NCBI GenBank assembly: GCA_041749275.1
Contig: JBGTBQ010000074.1
Location: forward strand, 1-22,863
Source of the DNA: JBGTBQ01 sp041749275
GTDB lineage: Bacteria > Acidobacteriota > Blastocatellia > Pyrinomonadales > Pyrinomonadaceae
Direction of reading: 5' to 3'
Length of the DNA: 22,863 nt
Every line of letters begins with the position of its first letter. Position 1 is the first letter of the stretch. The position numbers were made by a program, and so were the translations under genes. This document shows positions 5,861 to 13,276 of the stretch, piece by piece. The notes below the pieces were generated by a model. That model made no database searches and was not told the origin of the DNA. It was given only the letters and a program-made list of their open reading frames with translations.

Positions 5861-7654
5861 ATGTCTTTATCGTTGTGCGATGAGCGTGGATTAATACGAA
5901 AAACCAACGAATATTGGCGACTTGATCAGCGAGACGCGCCGGACGGCAAGCTCGCTTGGTACGCGCTGCATCTTCTGCCAAAAGAGCTTGAGTGCGCGCG
6001 GCAAAGAGGCGACCGTCTGCCAACCGAAGGGTGTGAGGTCCTTGCACTTATGCTCGGCTTCTCGTTTGAGCCGTTGATGCAAGCCCTTGCCGCATACAAG
6101 CCGCAAAAAGTGTTGATGGTCGTCAACGACAAGTACAACGTAATCGAGGGCGGCAGGACGCAAGAAGAATCCGGCACGACGTTTTACCAAAGAAAGTTCG
6201 AGTACGCTTTCAAGCTGTTGGCGGAGCATTCCTTGCTCGACAGCAGACCGGAAATCTTGCCTGCTCCGTTTTCGACGCTTGAAGCGGTCGCGGCGGAAGA
6301 CGACGAGCCGGTGATGGTCTTTCGTTTCCTGCGCCGTCACTTATTGCCGCTCATGCAGGGCGATGACGGGCGCGCGAGGCGAACGGTCATTGACATCACG
6401 GGGGCAAAGAAGAGCATGGTCGCCGGAGCGTATCTCTTCGCTACCTTCGCCAACGTTCCAGTCTCGTATGTTGACTTTGATTACTATGACCCGGAGAAGG
6501 GCCGCCCCTACGGTTTCACCTGCAAGATCGGCGAGATGCAAAGCCCTTCGCGGAAGTTCCGCCTACGCGAGTGGGAGCGCGTGCGAGAACTCTACCGCCG
6601 CTACGCCTTTCGCGGCGCGACGGAGTTGCTCAATAGCGAAATCCTGCCCGCGATGGAAGGCTACTTCGACCTTGACGAGATCGCCGCCGCCCGAAAGATG
6701 GCCGAAGTTCTGGCAATGTACGAACTCTGGGACAACGGCGACCATAGCCGCGCCTTCGAGGAGGCGAAACGTCTCATCGGAGAAAATGAAGAAAAGTTGG
6801 AACTGCTTCCAACTGCAATTACCGTTCTTGGAAGCGGCGGTTACTGGCCGCAGGGCGATGACGCCGCTTTGCTGCTCACACGGCTCAAAGAGATTGAAGA
6901 GACGGGCAAAAAGACCGACGGAACTGGCGCGGACGATCATCCGATTCTCTACCTTGATATGCGAAGACTGGTCGCCTACGCGCGCGACGAGATGGAGAAG
7001 ATCAAACGCCTGATTGAATACAAGGAAGATTTTCGTTCAGCTCTTCTGCGAGCCGTCGGCCTCACTGAAGTATTAATTAAAGCGCGCCTGCTTGTCTTAC
7101 TTGAATGCGACAAAGTTCAAGTCTCTGGAAGTAACGACCCGGAGTCTTTTGTTGATTGGGAGGCGAGCGACGACGAGATCAAGCCATGGCACGACGCTAT
7201 AAGAATTCGCATTATTACGCAAACGCAAGTCTACCCCCTAATAGGTTCGCTTCGTTATTGCACTGAGGGCAAATCCAAATATGCCAAGATGTGCGCGCCG
7301 GTAGAGATCAAAGAACCGAAGCGCACCTTTTACCTGCGCCGCAAGGAGGGCGAGACACCTTTAATGCCGCCTGAAGCTCTCCTAAAAGGCGAAAACACGC
7401 TGCGTCATAAAGCTATCCATACCTACCTCTCCATCCCGCCCAACATCGCCAAGAGAGTCGAACAGATCGCGCGCGCGAGCGTGGATGATTTCGCGCAGAA
7501 TTGGGCGCCCCTGATGCGTGATTGCGCGGCGGGGACGGATAATGCGCCCGGTGAATTTTGCATTACGAGAATGATGTGGCAGAAGCTTTGCGACGTGTGC
7601 GGCGTCAAGTTCCTGCCGCCGCGCGCGGAGGAAGAGAAGGAGAAAGTGAGATGA
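5861..7654 (+). CDS. CARF-HEPN ribonuclease, Csm6/Csx1-like (TIGR02710-type)
   Basis: 597 residues; predicted cyclic-oligoadenylate-activated RNase of the type III response. The ATG at 5861 follows GGAGG. The N-terminal CARF domain (about 55-235) has LMLGFSFEPLMQAL, KVLMVVNDKY and the signature VIDITGAKKSM at residues 176-186, where most relatives have TGGTK. It continues into VPVSYVDFDYYDPEKGRPYG. A helical linker with EREWERVREL-like segments follows. The C-terminal HEPN domain carries R-X4-H as RHKAIH (Arg515, His520), the catalytic pair of Csm6/Csx1 RNases. The layout fits the TIGR02710 CRISPR CARF family. The gene overlaps cas10 by 4 nt (ATGA), so it is translated with it. The ligand is probably cA4, given the Crn2 gene downstream, but this is inference. 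Confidence 0.85.
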   Translation: MSLSLCDERGLIRKTNEYWRLDQRDAPDGKLAWYALHLLPKELECARQRGDRLPTEGCEVLALMLGFSFEPLMQALAAYKPQKVLMVVNDKYNVIEGGRTQEESGTTFYQRKFEYAFKLLAEHSLLDSRPEILPAPFSTLEAVAAEDDEPVMVFRFLRRHLLPLMQGDDGRARRTVIDITGAKKSMVAGAYLFATFANVPVSYVDFDYYDPEKGRPYGFTCKIGEMQSPSRKFRLREWERVRELYRRYAFRGATELLNSEILPAMEGYFDLDEIAAARKMAEVLAMYELWDNGDHSRAFEEAKRLIGENEEKLELLPTAITVLGSGGYWPQGDDAALLLTRLKEIEETGKKTDGTGADDHPILYLDMRRLVAYARDEMEKIKRLIEYKEDFRSALLRAVGLTEVLIKARLLVLLECDKVQVSGSNDPESFVDWEASDDEIKPWHDAIRIRIITQTQVYPLIGSLRYCTEGKSKYAKMCAPVEIKEPKRTFYLRRKEGETPLMPPEALLKGENTLRHKAIHTYLSIPPNIAKRVEQIARASVDDFAQNWAPLMRDCAAGTDNAPGEFCITRMMWQKLCDVCGVKFLPPRAEEEKEKVR

Positions 7655-9387
7655 CCTCTCAATGTCTGCTTGCGGCGGAAGCCGATCAGATTCAGGATTT
7701 CGTTTTCCGCGCCGCACGGCTGCGCGAGATTGTCGGCGGCAGTCAGTTGCTCGCGCGCTTTTGTGATAAAGGCGTGCGCGCGCTGCTCACGCATCCGCGC
7801 TACGGCGGCGACCCGGCGACCGACATCATTATCAGCGACGGCGGCGCGTTCCGTCTCATCTTCAAGGGTGAGGACGAAGAGAATGCGAAAGCGAAGGCCG
7901 CAGCCTTCGGGCGCGACCTCTGCGAGCTTTACCGCCGCGCGGCGGGCGGCTCGCTCACCGTCGCCCTTCCGCCGGTCGCCTTCAGCGACGAGAACGATTT
8001 CCACCGCGCCAACGACGAAGCGCAAAAACTCCTGCGTCGGGCCAAGCGCGAGGGAGACAAACCGGCAGCGACGGCTCACTTGCCTTACGTCGCCTTCTGC
8101 GCCTCGTGCGGTCTGGCTCTTGCCGCCGCGCATCGCAAGAAGGTGGCCGCCGAAGACGTGCGCGCCAACTACCTCTGCTCCGACTGCTCGCGCAAAGATG
8201 CCGAACAACTTGAGCAGAGACGCAACGAGCGACGGCAGCAACCTGAAGGCTTTATCGAGGAGTTCCGCCACGCCGTGAGACGGCATCTGGCGCAAATGAT
8301 GTCGCCCGCAGAAGTAGAGGGCATCAGCCTTAGTTCGCCGGAGAGAGGAGATTGGCCGGAAATGATCGGCAGCCGCCGCCTCGATCCGCGCCGCTACGTC
8401 GCATACATGGTCGCCGACGGCAACGACATGGGGCGGCTGTTTGATGGCTGCGACCGGCAACAGATGAAGGAGCTTTCGCAAATCCTGACGCAAGCCTTGC
8501 GCGAGAGCCTCGCCGCGCCGTGCGCGACGCTCATCGCGTGCCAAGAGAAGGTGCAAGGGCTGGGCATCCTTCCCGTCTTGCCGTTGATCCTCGGTGGCGA
8601 TGACCTCTTCGCGCTGCTGCCCGCGCCGTGGGCGATTAATTTCGCCGCGCGCTTCTGCCGTGAGTACGAACAACGTCTTGGTGCGGCATTGCGTGAAATT
8701 AACTTGTTCGATGAGCAACACCTTCCGACCATTGCGACGGCGGTCGTCGTCTGCAAAGCGACTTACCCGCACACCCTCGCGCACGAGCGCGCGTACCACG
8801 CGCTCAAGGAGGCGAAGGCAGTCGCGCGGCGGCTCAAAATTGAAGGCATCGAGAACGCGGCGACAGGGCGCAACTACCAAGCCTCCGTGCTGAATTTCAC
8901 GGTCGTTACAGGGAGCCAGATTAGTGTTGATAATGGCGGCGCGGAGAATTTTTATCGAGCGCGCCTGCGGCCCTATTTTATTGGCGACGACGCGCCAGAG
9001 GAGTGGGGCGTCAACATCGAGCGCTTGTTAGAAGCTCGACTCACGTTGCGCGCGCTTCCCGGAAAGCGGCGAAGCGAGTTGGCGCAGCTTTACGAAATCC
9101 CGCCTGTCGGAAAGGAAGAGCAAGCGAACGACGACCTTAAGCAGCGTTGGCGGCCCGAGCTGGACAGATTGCTTGCGCGCATCGGGCCGAAAGAGTCGAA
9201 GTTGCACGCCGCGCTCGAAGATGCTTTGTCGCAACTCGGCGCGGGCGCAGCGAACCAAGGCTTCTGGGGACGGACACGCCGCGAGTCCACCGACGAGTGG
9301 CGCGCGAACGGCCTTCCTGACCTGCTTGAAGTATGGGATTTCGCCTTTCGCGCCGATAAGCGGGCGAGCGATTACGAAGGAGAGTGA
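7651..9387 (+). CDS. cas10: Cas10, HD-less, with GGDD cyclase motif
   Basis: 578 residues, the large subunit of the type III complex. Its Palm domain makes cyclic oligoadenylate from ATP when target RNA is bound. The ATG at 7651 overlaps the previous stop (ATGA) with GAAGGAG upstream. The first Palm begins immediately (AEADQIQDFVFRAARLREIV); no HD nuclease domain precedes it. A zinc ribbon follows (Cys150, Cys153, Cys176, Cys179). The second Palm shows YMVADGNDMG (Asp256, Asp259) and LILGGDDLFALLP (GGDD at 315-318), intact for catalysis. The C-terminal part (about 450-578) is mostly helical, as in domain D4. Without HD, no DNase activity is expected from this subunit. One nucleotide separates it from the next cas gene. 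Confidence 0.92.
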   Translation: MTSQCLLAAEADQIQDFVFRAARLREIVGGSQLLARFCDKGVRALLTHPRYGGDPATDIIISDGGAFRLIFKGEDEENAKAKAAAFGRDLCELYRRAAGGSLTVALPPVAFSDENDFHRANDEAQKLLRRAKREGDKPAATAHLPYVAFCASCGLALAAAHRKKVAAEDVRANYLCSDCSRKDAEQLEQRRNERRQQPEGFIEEFRHAVRRHLAQMMSPAEVEGISLSSPERGDWPEMIGSRRLDPRRYVAYMVADGNDMGRLFDGCDRQQMKELSQILTQALRESLAAPCATLIACQEKVQGLGILPVLPLILGGDDLFALLPAPWAINFAARFCREYEQRLGAALREINLFDEQHLPTIATAVVVCKATYPHTLAHERAYHALKEAKAVARRLKIEGIENAATGRNYQASVLNFTVVTGSQISVDNGGAENFYRARLRPYFIGDDAPEEWGVNIERLLEARLTLRALPGKRRSELAQLYEIPPVGKEEQANDDLKQRWRPELDRLLARIGPKESKLHAALEDALSQLGAGAANQGFWGRTRRESTDEWRANGLPDLLEVWDFAFRADKRASDYEGE

Positions 9388-9388
9388 G

Positions 9389-11857
9389 ATGCAACTTAAA
9401 CTCCGCCTGACGTTGCGTTCTGATTATCACACTGGCTCAGGCGCGGGCATCGGCTCGCAAGTGGATTCGGCGCTGCTGCGCGACCGCGACGCCGTTCCTG
9501 TCTTGCGCGGCTCGACGCTCGCGGGCCTGCTCCGCGATGGGCTGCGCCGGTTACTGCAAACGACGCCCGTGCTTGAGGCCAGCTTCGCCGCGCACCTTAC
9601 CGCCGAAGAAGCGCGCGACGACGGCGGGGCGGCGGCTTATTGCACGGGGGCCGTCGTGTGTCCTCTGTGCCAAATCTTCGGCTCTCCCGCCGCGCCGAAG
9701 CGTTGGCGCGTTTCGTCGGCGCGTCCCGCCGGGGCGAGCACGCCCTTCGCCGGCGATATATGGCGCATTGGACGAACCGGGGCGCAGGTCGCGGCGCGCG
9801 TCCGCATCAATCCGCGCGACCGTCGCGCCCACGCGCGCCACTTGTTCAAACAGGAGGAGGGCGACCGCCGCTTGCAGTTCGATTTCACCGTCGCGTGCGA
9901 TGACGATGATGAAGCTGCGCGCGACGAAGCGGCTTTGATCTTCGCCGCCGCGCGGATGGTGCGCCGCTTCGGTTCGGCGCGGCGGCGCGGGCGCGGCGAG
10001 TGCTTCATCCTCGCGCTCGACAGCCACGGCCAACCCAACGCGGAGGCCGCCGACCTTTGGCTCGAACACTTCAGGCGTGCGTGGCTGAACGGCGAGCGAG
10101 CCGCAATCGAGCGCCACGCGCCAGCATGGAGACCCCGCACGGAGGGGGATGGCGATGCGGTGCGAGTCCGCGTCATCCTTCGCAGTGATGAGCCTCTGGT
10201 CGCCGCGCGCCGCGCCGCCGCCGGAAACATCTTCGATTGTTTAGACCACATCAACGCCTCGACCTTCTGGGGCGCGCTCGCCGCGCGAGCCGCCGCGCAG
10301 TGGCAATTGCGCGTGCGCGAAGATGAGCGCGACGCGCAGTTTTATGAAGACGACTACCGCCATGATGGAGCGTATCGAGCCTTTGTAGAACTGCTTTTGC
10401 GCGGGGCGGTGCGCGTGACGCCATTTTATCCGGCCTCTCTTTTGCCGGGGGACGGGACGGATTTTCTTTACCCGATGATTCCGACTCCGCTCGACGTGCT
10501 GACGTGCAAAGCCTATCCGGGCTTTCGCCGCCCCGGCGCTCCCGTTGTCGAGCACGGCGCGGAAGGGTTTGCGGCGGCTGACGAAATCCGCGAAAGCTGC
10601 GGCGCGCCCCTCGGCGCAAGCGTTGACGGCGAGCGCGAGAAATGCCCGATGCCTTTGGAGCGGCTCGGCGGTTTCGTCCAACTGCGCTCATACCCGCCAC
10701 ACGACGAGGGCGCGGCTCGCCGTGACGAGATGCACCCGCGCATTAACCCGGTTACGCAGCGCGTAGCGACCGGCGACCTGTTCGGTTACGAGGCGTTGGA
10801 CTCCGGGCAGTTCTACATCGGCGAAATCTGGTGTCGCAACCGCGTTGCGTGGGAATCGCTCGGCGAGCTTGCCGCGCTACCTGCCGATGGCGAAGTCCTG
10901 CGCTTGCGGCTCGGAAAGGCGACGCGGCGCGGCTACGGGGCCGTTGCCGTGTGGTTTGAAAGCGGAGCCTCGGTGGTCGAGGCGTGGCGCGGGAATCTGC
11001 CGCTGGAGCAGCGCGTGACGGACGCGAACGCGCCGCTCACGCTCACGCTGCTGACAGCGGCCATTGTGCCAGACGCTTGGGGAAGGTTTCATCAAAGCTT
11101 CACGCGCGAGTTACTCGCCGACACCATCGGCGCTGGGTTTGAAATCACGGGACTTAAGGAAGTCTTCGCCGCAGCCGATTTCGTTGACACGTTCAACAAT
11201 CATCTGGGCCTCCCGCGATGGCGCGACCGCGCGCTGCGCGCCGGCTCCGCAGTCGGCTTCACGCGCGCGCCCGGCGCCGATCTGCCGACGCTGCAAGCTC
11301 GCCTGAAAGAGATTGAAGCGGCGGGCATCGGCCTCCGGCGGCATGAGGGCTTCGGCCAAGTCGTTTTCAATCACCCACTGTATGTCGCAGGCGGCGCTGG
11401 CATGAAGGATACAGCGGTCGCCGTGCCCGACGCCTTGCGCCTTGCGCGGCAATCGAAGACCGGCACGATGGCGGCGACTGTTGAAAGTGAGGACGCCGCG
11501 CTCGACCGCTGGCTCGTGGAGTTGCGCGAAGAGTTTCCGAAAGGTCTGTTCACTCAGGATGGAGAGAAGGGGCGCGAGCGTTGGGCGGCGGTCGCGCGCT
11601 GGTTGCACGACAATGCGAGCGATCCGACGGAACAACTCTTGACGCGGCTCAAGGATTTCGGCAAGCCCAGCTTGTTAATCAATATCCAGCGTGACGAGCC
11701 GCGCGATAAAGAGAACTACTTCGCCACGAAGGGCCGGGCTGCAATCGAGCGTTTAGGCGAATTCCTGCGCCGTGCAAGCGAAAGCGCGCCGTCCAATGAA
11801 GCGAGACGACGGATGATCGAAACGCTCGCTGATTATTTATCCATAACCTCGCGGTAG
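9389..11857 (+). CDS. csx10: Multi-domain RAMP: Cas7-Cas5(Csx10)-Cas11-like fusion
   Basis: 822 residues; backbone subunit of the effector complex. The ATG at 9389 is preceded by AAGGAG. Residues 1 to about 220 are a Cas7-type RAMP (LRLTLRSDYHTGSGAGIGSQ, PVLRGSTLAGLLRD, CPLCQIFG, then FDFTVA); Asp26 is a candidate RNA-cleavage residue. Residues about 258-670 look Csx10/Cas5-like (VRVRVILRSDEPLV, FYIGEIWC, LRLRLGKATRRGYGAVAVWF, RRHEGFGQVVF). Residues about 685-822 are charged and helical with no RAMP motif and could be a fused Cas11 small subunit. No separate cas11 gene is seen. This order matches the Cas7-Cas5-Cas11 fusion of the type III-Dv complex. The domain borders and the Cas11 call are inference. 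It is followed directly by the TnpB element. Confidence 0.82.
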   Translation: MQLKLRLTLRSDYHTGSGAGIGSQVDSALLRDRDAVPVLRGSTLAGLLRDGLRRLLQTTPVLEASFAAHLTAEEARDDGGAAAYCTGAVVCPLCQIFGSPAAPKRWRVSSARPAGASTPFAGDIWRIGRTGAQVAARVRINPRDRRAHARHLFKQEEGDRRLQFDFTVACDDDDEAARDEAALIFAAARMVRRFGSARRRGRGECFILALDSHGQPNAEAADLWLEHFRRAWLNGERAAIERHAPAWRPRTEGDGDAVRVRVILRSDEPLVAARRAAAGNIFDCLDHINASTFWGALAARAAAQWQLRVREDERDAQFYEDDYRHDGAYRAFVELLLRGAVRVTPFYPASLLPGDGTDFLYPMIPTPLDVLTCKAYPGFRRPGAPVVEHGAEGFAAADEIRESCGAPLGASVDGEREKCPMPLERLGGFVQLRSYPPHDEGAARRDEMHPRINPVTQRVATGDLFGYEALDSGQFYIGEIWCRNRVAWESLGELAALPADGEVLRLRLGKATRRGYGAVAVWFESGASVVEAWRGNLPLEQRVTDANAPLTLTLLTAAIVPDAWGRFHQSFTRELLADTIGAGFEITGLKEVFAAADFVDTFNNHLGLPRWRDRALRAGSAVGFTRAPGADLPTLQARLKEIEAAGIGLRRHEGFGQVVFNHPLYVAGGAGMKDTAVAVPDALRLARQSKTGTMAATVESEDAALDRWLVELREEFPKGLFTQDGEKGRERWAAVARWLHDNASDPTEQLLTRLKDFGKPSLLINIQRDEPRDKENYFATKGRAAIERLGEFLRRASESAPSNEARRRMIETLADYLSITSR

Positions 11858-11868
11858 CGGCGTGAAGA

Positions 11869-11889
11869 CCCCGCGCATTTATGCCGGGG
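11869..11889 (+). repeat. Left subterminal hairpin of the TnpB element
   Basis: CCCCG(C)GCA-TTTA-TGCCGGGG forms an 8-bp stem with one bulged C and a TTTA loop, 11 nt after the stop of the upstream cas gene. The same loop recurs in the right-end hairpin. It may be the left transposition signal, or the right end left behind by an earlier related element. Confidence 0.6.
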
Positions 11890-11920
11890 ATGAAACGCCC
11901 TACATCTTTAGGATGTACGG

Positions 11921-11965
11921 TTGCATCGGCGCATAACCGTGCATAATGTCTGTGTTGTCAGACAT
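11921..11965 (+). promoter_or_regulatory. Promoter-like site and palindrome at the Xre start codon
   Basis: TTGCAT (11921-11926) and CATAAT (11942-11947) are separated by 15 bp and could be -35/-10 boxes. Overlapping them is a perfect inverted repeat, ATGTCTG-TGTTGT-CAGACAT (11946-11965), that includes the ATG of the HTH gene. This is a good candidate for an autoregulatory operator bound by the Xre protein. If these boxes are real, transcription would start inside the annotated reading frame, so translation might begin at GTG 11952 or TTG 11955 instead. Confidence 0.45.
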
Positions 11966-12155
11966 CATCCGACAAGGCAGACACCTGAAACCAGGCGACG
12001 TACTTAGAAAATGGCGACGGGCAAGCGACTTGAACGTGCGCGAAGCTGCCGCTCTGTTAGGCATCTCACACGGCACACTCTCGCGCATTGAGCGCGGCGA
12101 GAAGATGGACGGCGAAACGCTGGCTAAGATTCTTGCTTGGCTACTCAGCAAATGA
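11946..12155 (+). CDS. Xre-family helix-turn-helix protein
   Basis: 69 residues. Residues about 22-66 form a Cro/C1-type HTH: LRKWRRASDLNVREAAALLG, then ISHGTLSRIERGEKMDGETL, where VREAAALLGISHGTLSRIE is the helix-turn-helix. It is small and has no other domain. No ribosome site precedes the ATG. The stop overlaps the tnpB start (ATGA), so the pair is co-translated. It most likely represses its own promoter through the palindrome spanning its first codons. Whether it also controls the downstream cas genes, which may be read from the same promoter, is open. Confidence 0.82.
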   Translation: MSVLSDIIRQGRHLKPGDVLRKWRRASDLNVREAAALLGISHGTLSRIERGEKMDGETLAKILAWLLSK

Positions 12156-13231
12156 GAAAGACTTTCAAATACAGAGTGTTCCCGACACGCGCGCAAGTGA
12201 CGAAACTTGGCGTGACGCTGGACATCTGCCGTGAACTCTACAACGCGAGTTTGCAGGAACGCCGCGATGCCTACAGGCTTGAGAGAAAGTCCGTGCGCTA
12301 CGTTGAGCAGGCTAATCAACTGCCCGACATCAAAAAGGTTCGTGAAGATGTGGCGGGCGTGCATTCCCAAGTCTTGCAAGACGTTCTCAAGCGAGTAGAG
12401 AAAGCGTTTGATGGATTCTTTCGGCGCGTCAAGGCAAAGCAGAAAGCAGGCTTTCCGCGCTTCCGTTCGTACAAACGATACGATTCTTTCACCTACGCTC
12501 AATCCGGCTTCTCCGTGAATGACGGTAAGTTGCGCCTGTCTAAAATTGGAGACGTGCGAATCAAACTTCACCGTCCGATTGAAGGCAAGATTAAGACTCT
12601 CACTATCACGCGCTCCGCGACGGGCAAGTGGTATGCGTGCTTTTCGGTTGAAGTTGAACCGCAGCCGCTTCCGGCGACTGAGAGAGCCGTCGGGATTGAC
12701 GTTGGACTCAATCATTTCGCCACGCTCTCGACGGGTGAGCAGATAGCTAACCCAAGATTCTTTCGCACGGACGAGAAAGCACTTGCAAAGGCGCAACGCA
12801 AAGAGAAGCGCAAAGCAGCAAGGCGTATCCATGAGCGCATCGCCAACCGTCGTCGCAACTTTGCTCATCAACTTAGCCATGCGCTCGTCTCGCTGTTCGG
12901 AGTCATCGCCTTTGAAGATTTGAACATCAAGGGGATGGTTCGGAATCATTGTTTGAGTAAGAGCATTCAAGATGCGGCGTGGAATCAACTGATTCAATGC
13001 ACGACCTACAAAGCTGAAAATGCTGGCAGAGAAGTGCGAACGGTTGACCCACGCGGGACAAGTCAACGCTGCTCCGCTTGCGGAACAATAGTCGTTAAAG
13101 ATTTGTCTCAACGCCTCCATGATTGTTCATGTGGCTTGCGGTTAGACCGTGACCACAATGCTGCAATTAACATTCTCGCTCTGGGACTACAGAGCGAGGC
13201 GTTACCACGCCGAGAAGCCGCGCACCTTTAG
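12152..13231 (+). CDS. tnpB: TnpB RNA-guided nuclease, apparently intact
   Basis: 359 residues. The ATG at 12152 overlaps the HTH stop; an in-frame TTG at 12137 is less likely. TnpB uses an omega RNA derived from the element's right end to cut DNA and is the ancestor of Cas12. The N-terminal OrfB_IS605 segment (FKYRVFPTRAQVTKL) and the wedge/REC region are present. The RuvC triad is complete: Asp183 (GIDVGLNHFATLS), Glu255 (VIAFEDLNIKG) and Asp334 (DRDHNAAINI). The zinc finger is CSACG followed by CSCG. Length is within the usual range, with no frameshift. Its last codons run into the right-end hairpin, so the omega RNA would overlap the gene's 3' end. It is transcribed in the same direction as the cas genes. 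Confidence 0.95.
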   Translation: MRKTFKYRVFPTRAQVTKLGVTLDICRELYNASLQERRDAYRLERKSVRYVEQANQLPDIKKVREDVAGVHSQVLQDVLKRVEKAFDGFFRRVKAKQKAGFPRFRSYKRYDSFTYAQSGFSVNDGKLRLSKIGDVRIKLHRPIEGKIKTLTITRSATGKWYACFSVEVEPQPLPATERAVGIDVGLNHFATLSTGEQIANPRFFRTDEKALAKAQRKEKRKAARRIHERIANRRRNFAHQLSHALVSLFGVIAFEDLNIKGMVRNHCLSKSIQDAAWNQLIQCTTYKAENAGREVRTVDPRGTSQRCSACGTIVVKDLSQRLHDCSCGLRLDRDHNAAINILALGLQSEALPRREAAHL

Positions 13232-13247
13232 GGCGCGGAGTAGTCAC
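13218..13247 (+). ncRNA. Right-end hairpin, probable 3' part of omega RNA
   Basis: The stem CCGCGC/GCGCGG (13218-13223 with 13233-13238) has inner CC/GG pairs and a TTTA loop, and carries the tnpB stop. The tail AGTAGTCAC follows. In the family the omega RNA scaffold ends at the element border and the guide is the flanking host sequence. Here that guide would begin near 13248 and lie just ahead of the next cas gene. The position of the border is inferred by similarity to other IS1341-type ends. Confidence 0.5.
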
Positions 13248-13276
13248 CTGGCGTTGTCCGCTAAGGAGAGTGACGG

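Larger units (their letters stand above)
11866..13247 (+). mobile_element. IS200/IS605-group (IS1341-type) element with Xre HTH and TnpB, no TnpA
   Basis: About 1.4 kb between two cas genes. The right end is a typical subterminal hairpin: CCGCGC-A-CC, TTTA loop, GG-GCGCGG at 13218-13238. The tnpB stop codon falls in its loop, and AGTAGTCAC follows at 13239-13247. At the left, CCCCG/CGGGG at 11869-11889 also has a TTTA loop, and a third hairpin (11901-11917, TACATC/GATGTA) has a TTTAG loop. Exact ends cannot be fixed without an empty site. The element carries no transposase, so it would need TnpA in trans. It lies between stop and ribosome site and leaves both cas genes intact. Confidence 0.7.

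Noticed and set aside
7423..8880. 485-codon open frame on the minus strand opposite the CARF-HEPN and cas10 genes
   Set aside because: It spans two real, overlapping plus-strand genes, is rich in Arg and Ala as GC-rich shadows are, and has no domain.
11900..13120. 406-codon open frame on the minus strand opposite tnpB
   Set aside because: It is the complement of an intact tnpB with all catalytic motifs, has no ribosome site and resembles no family.
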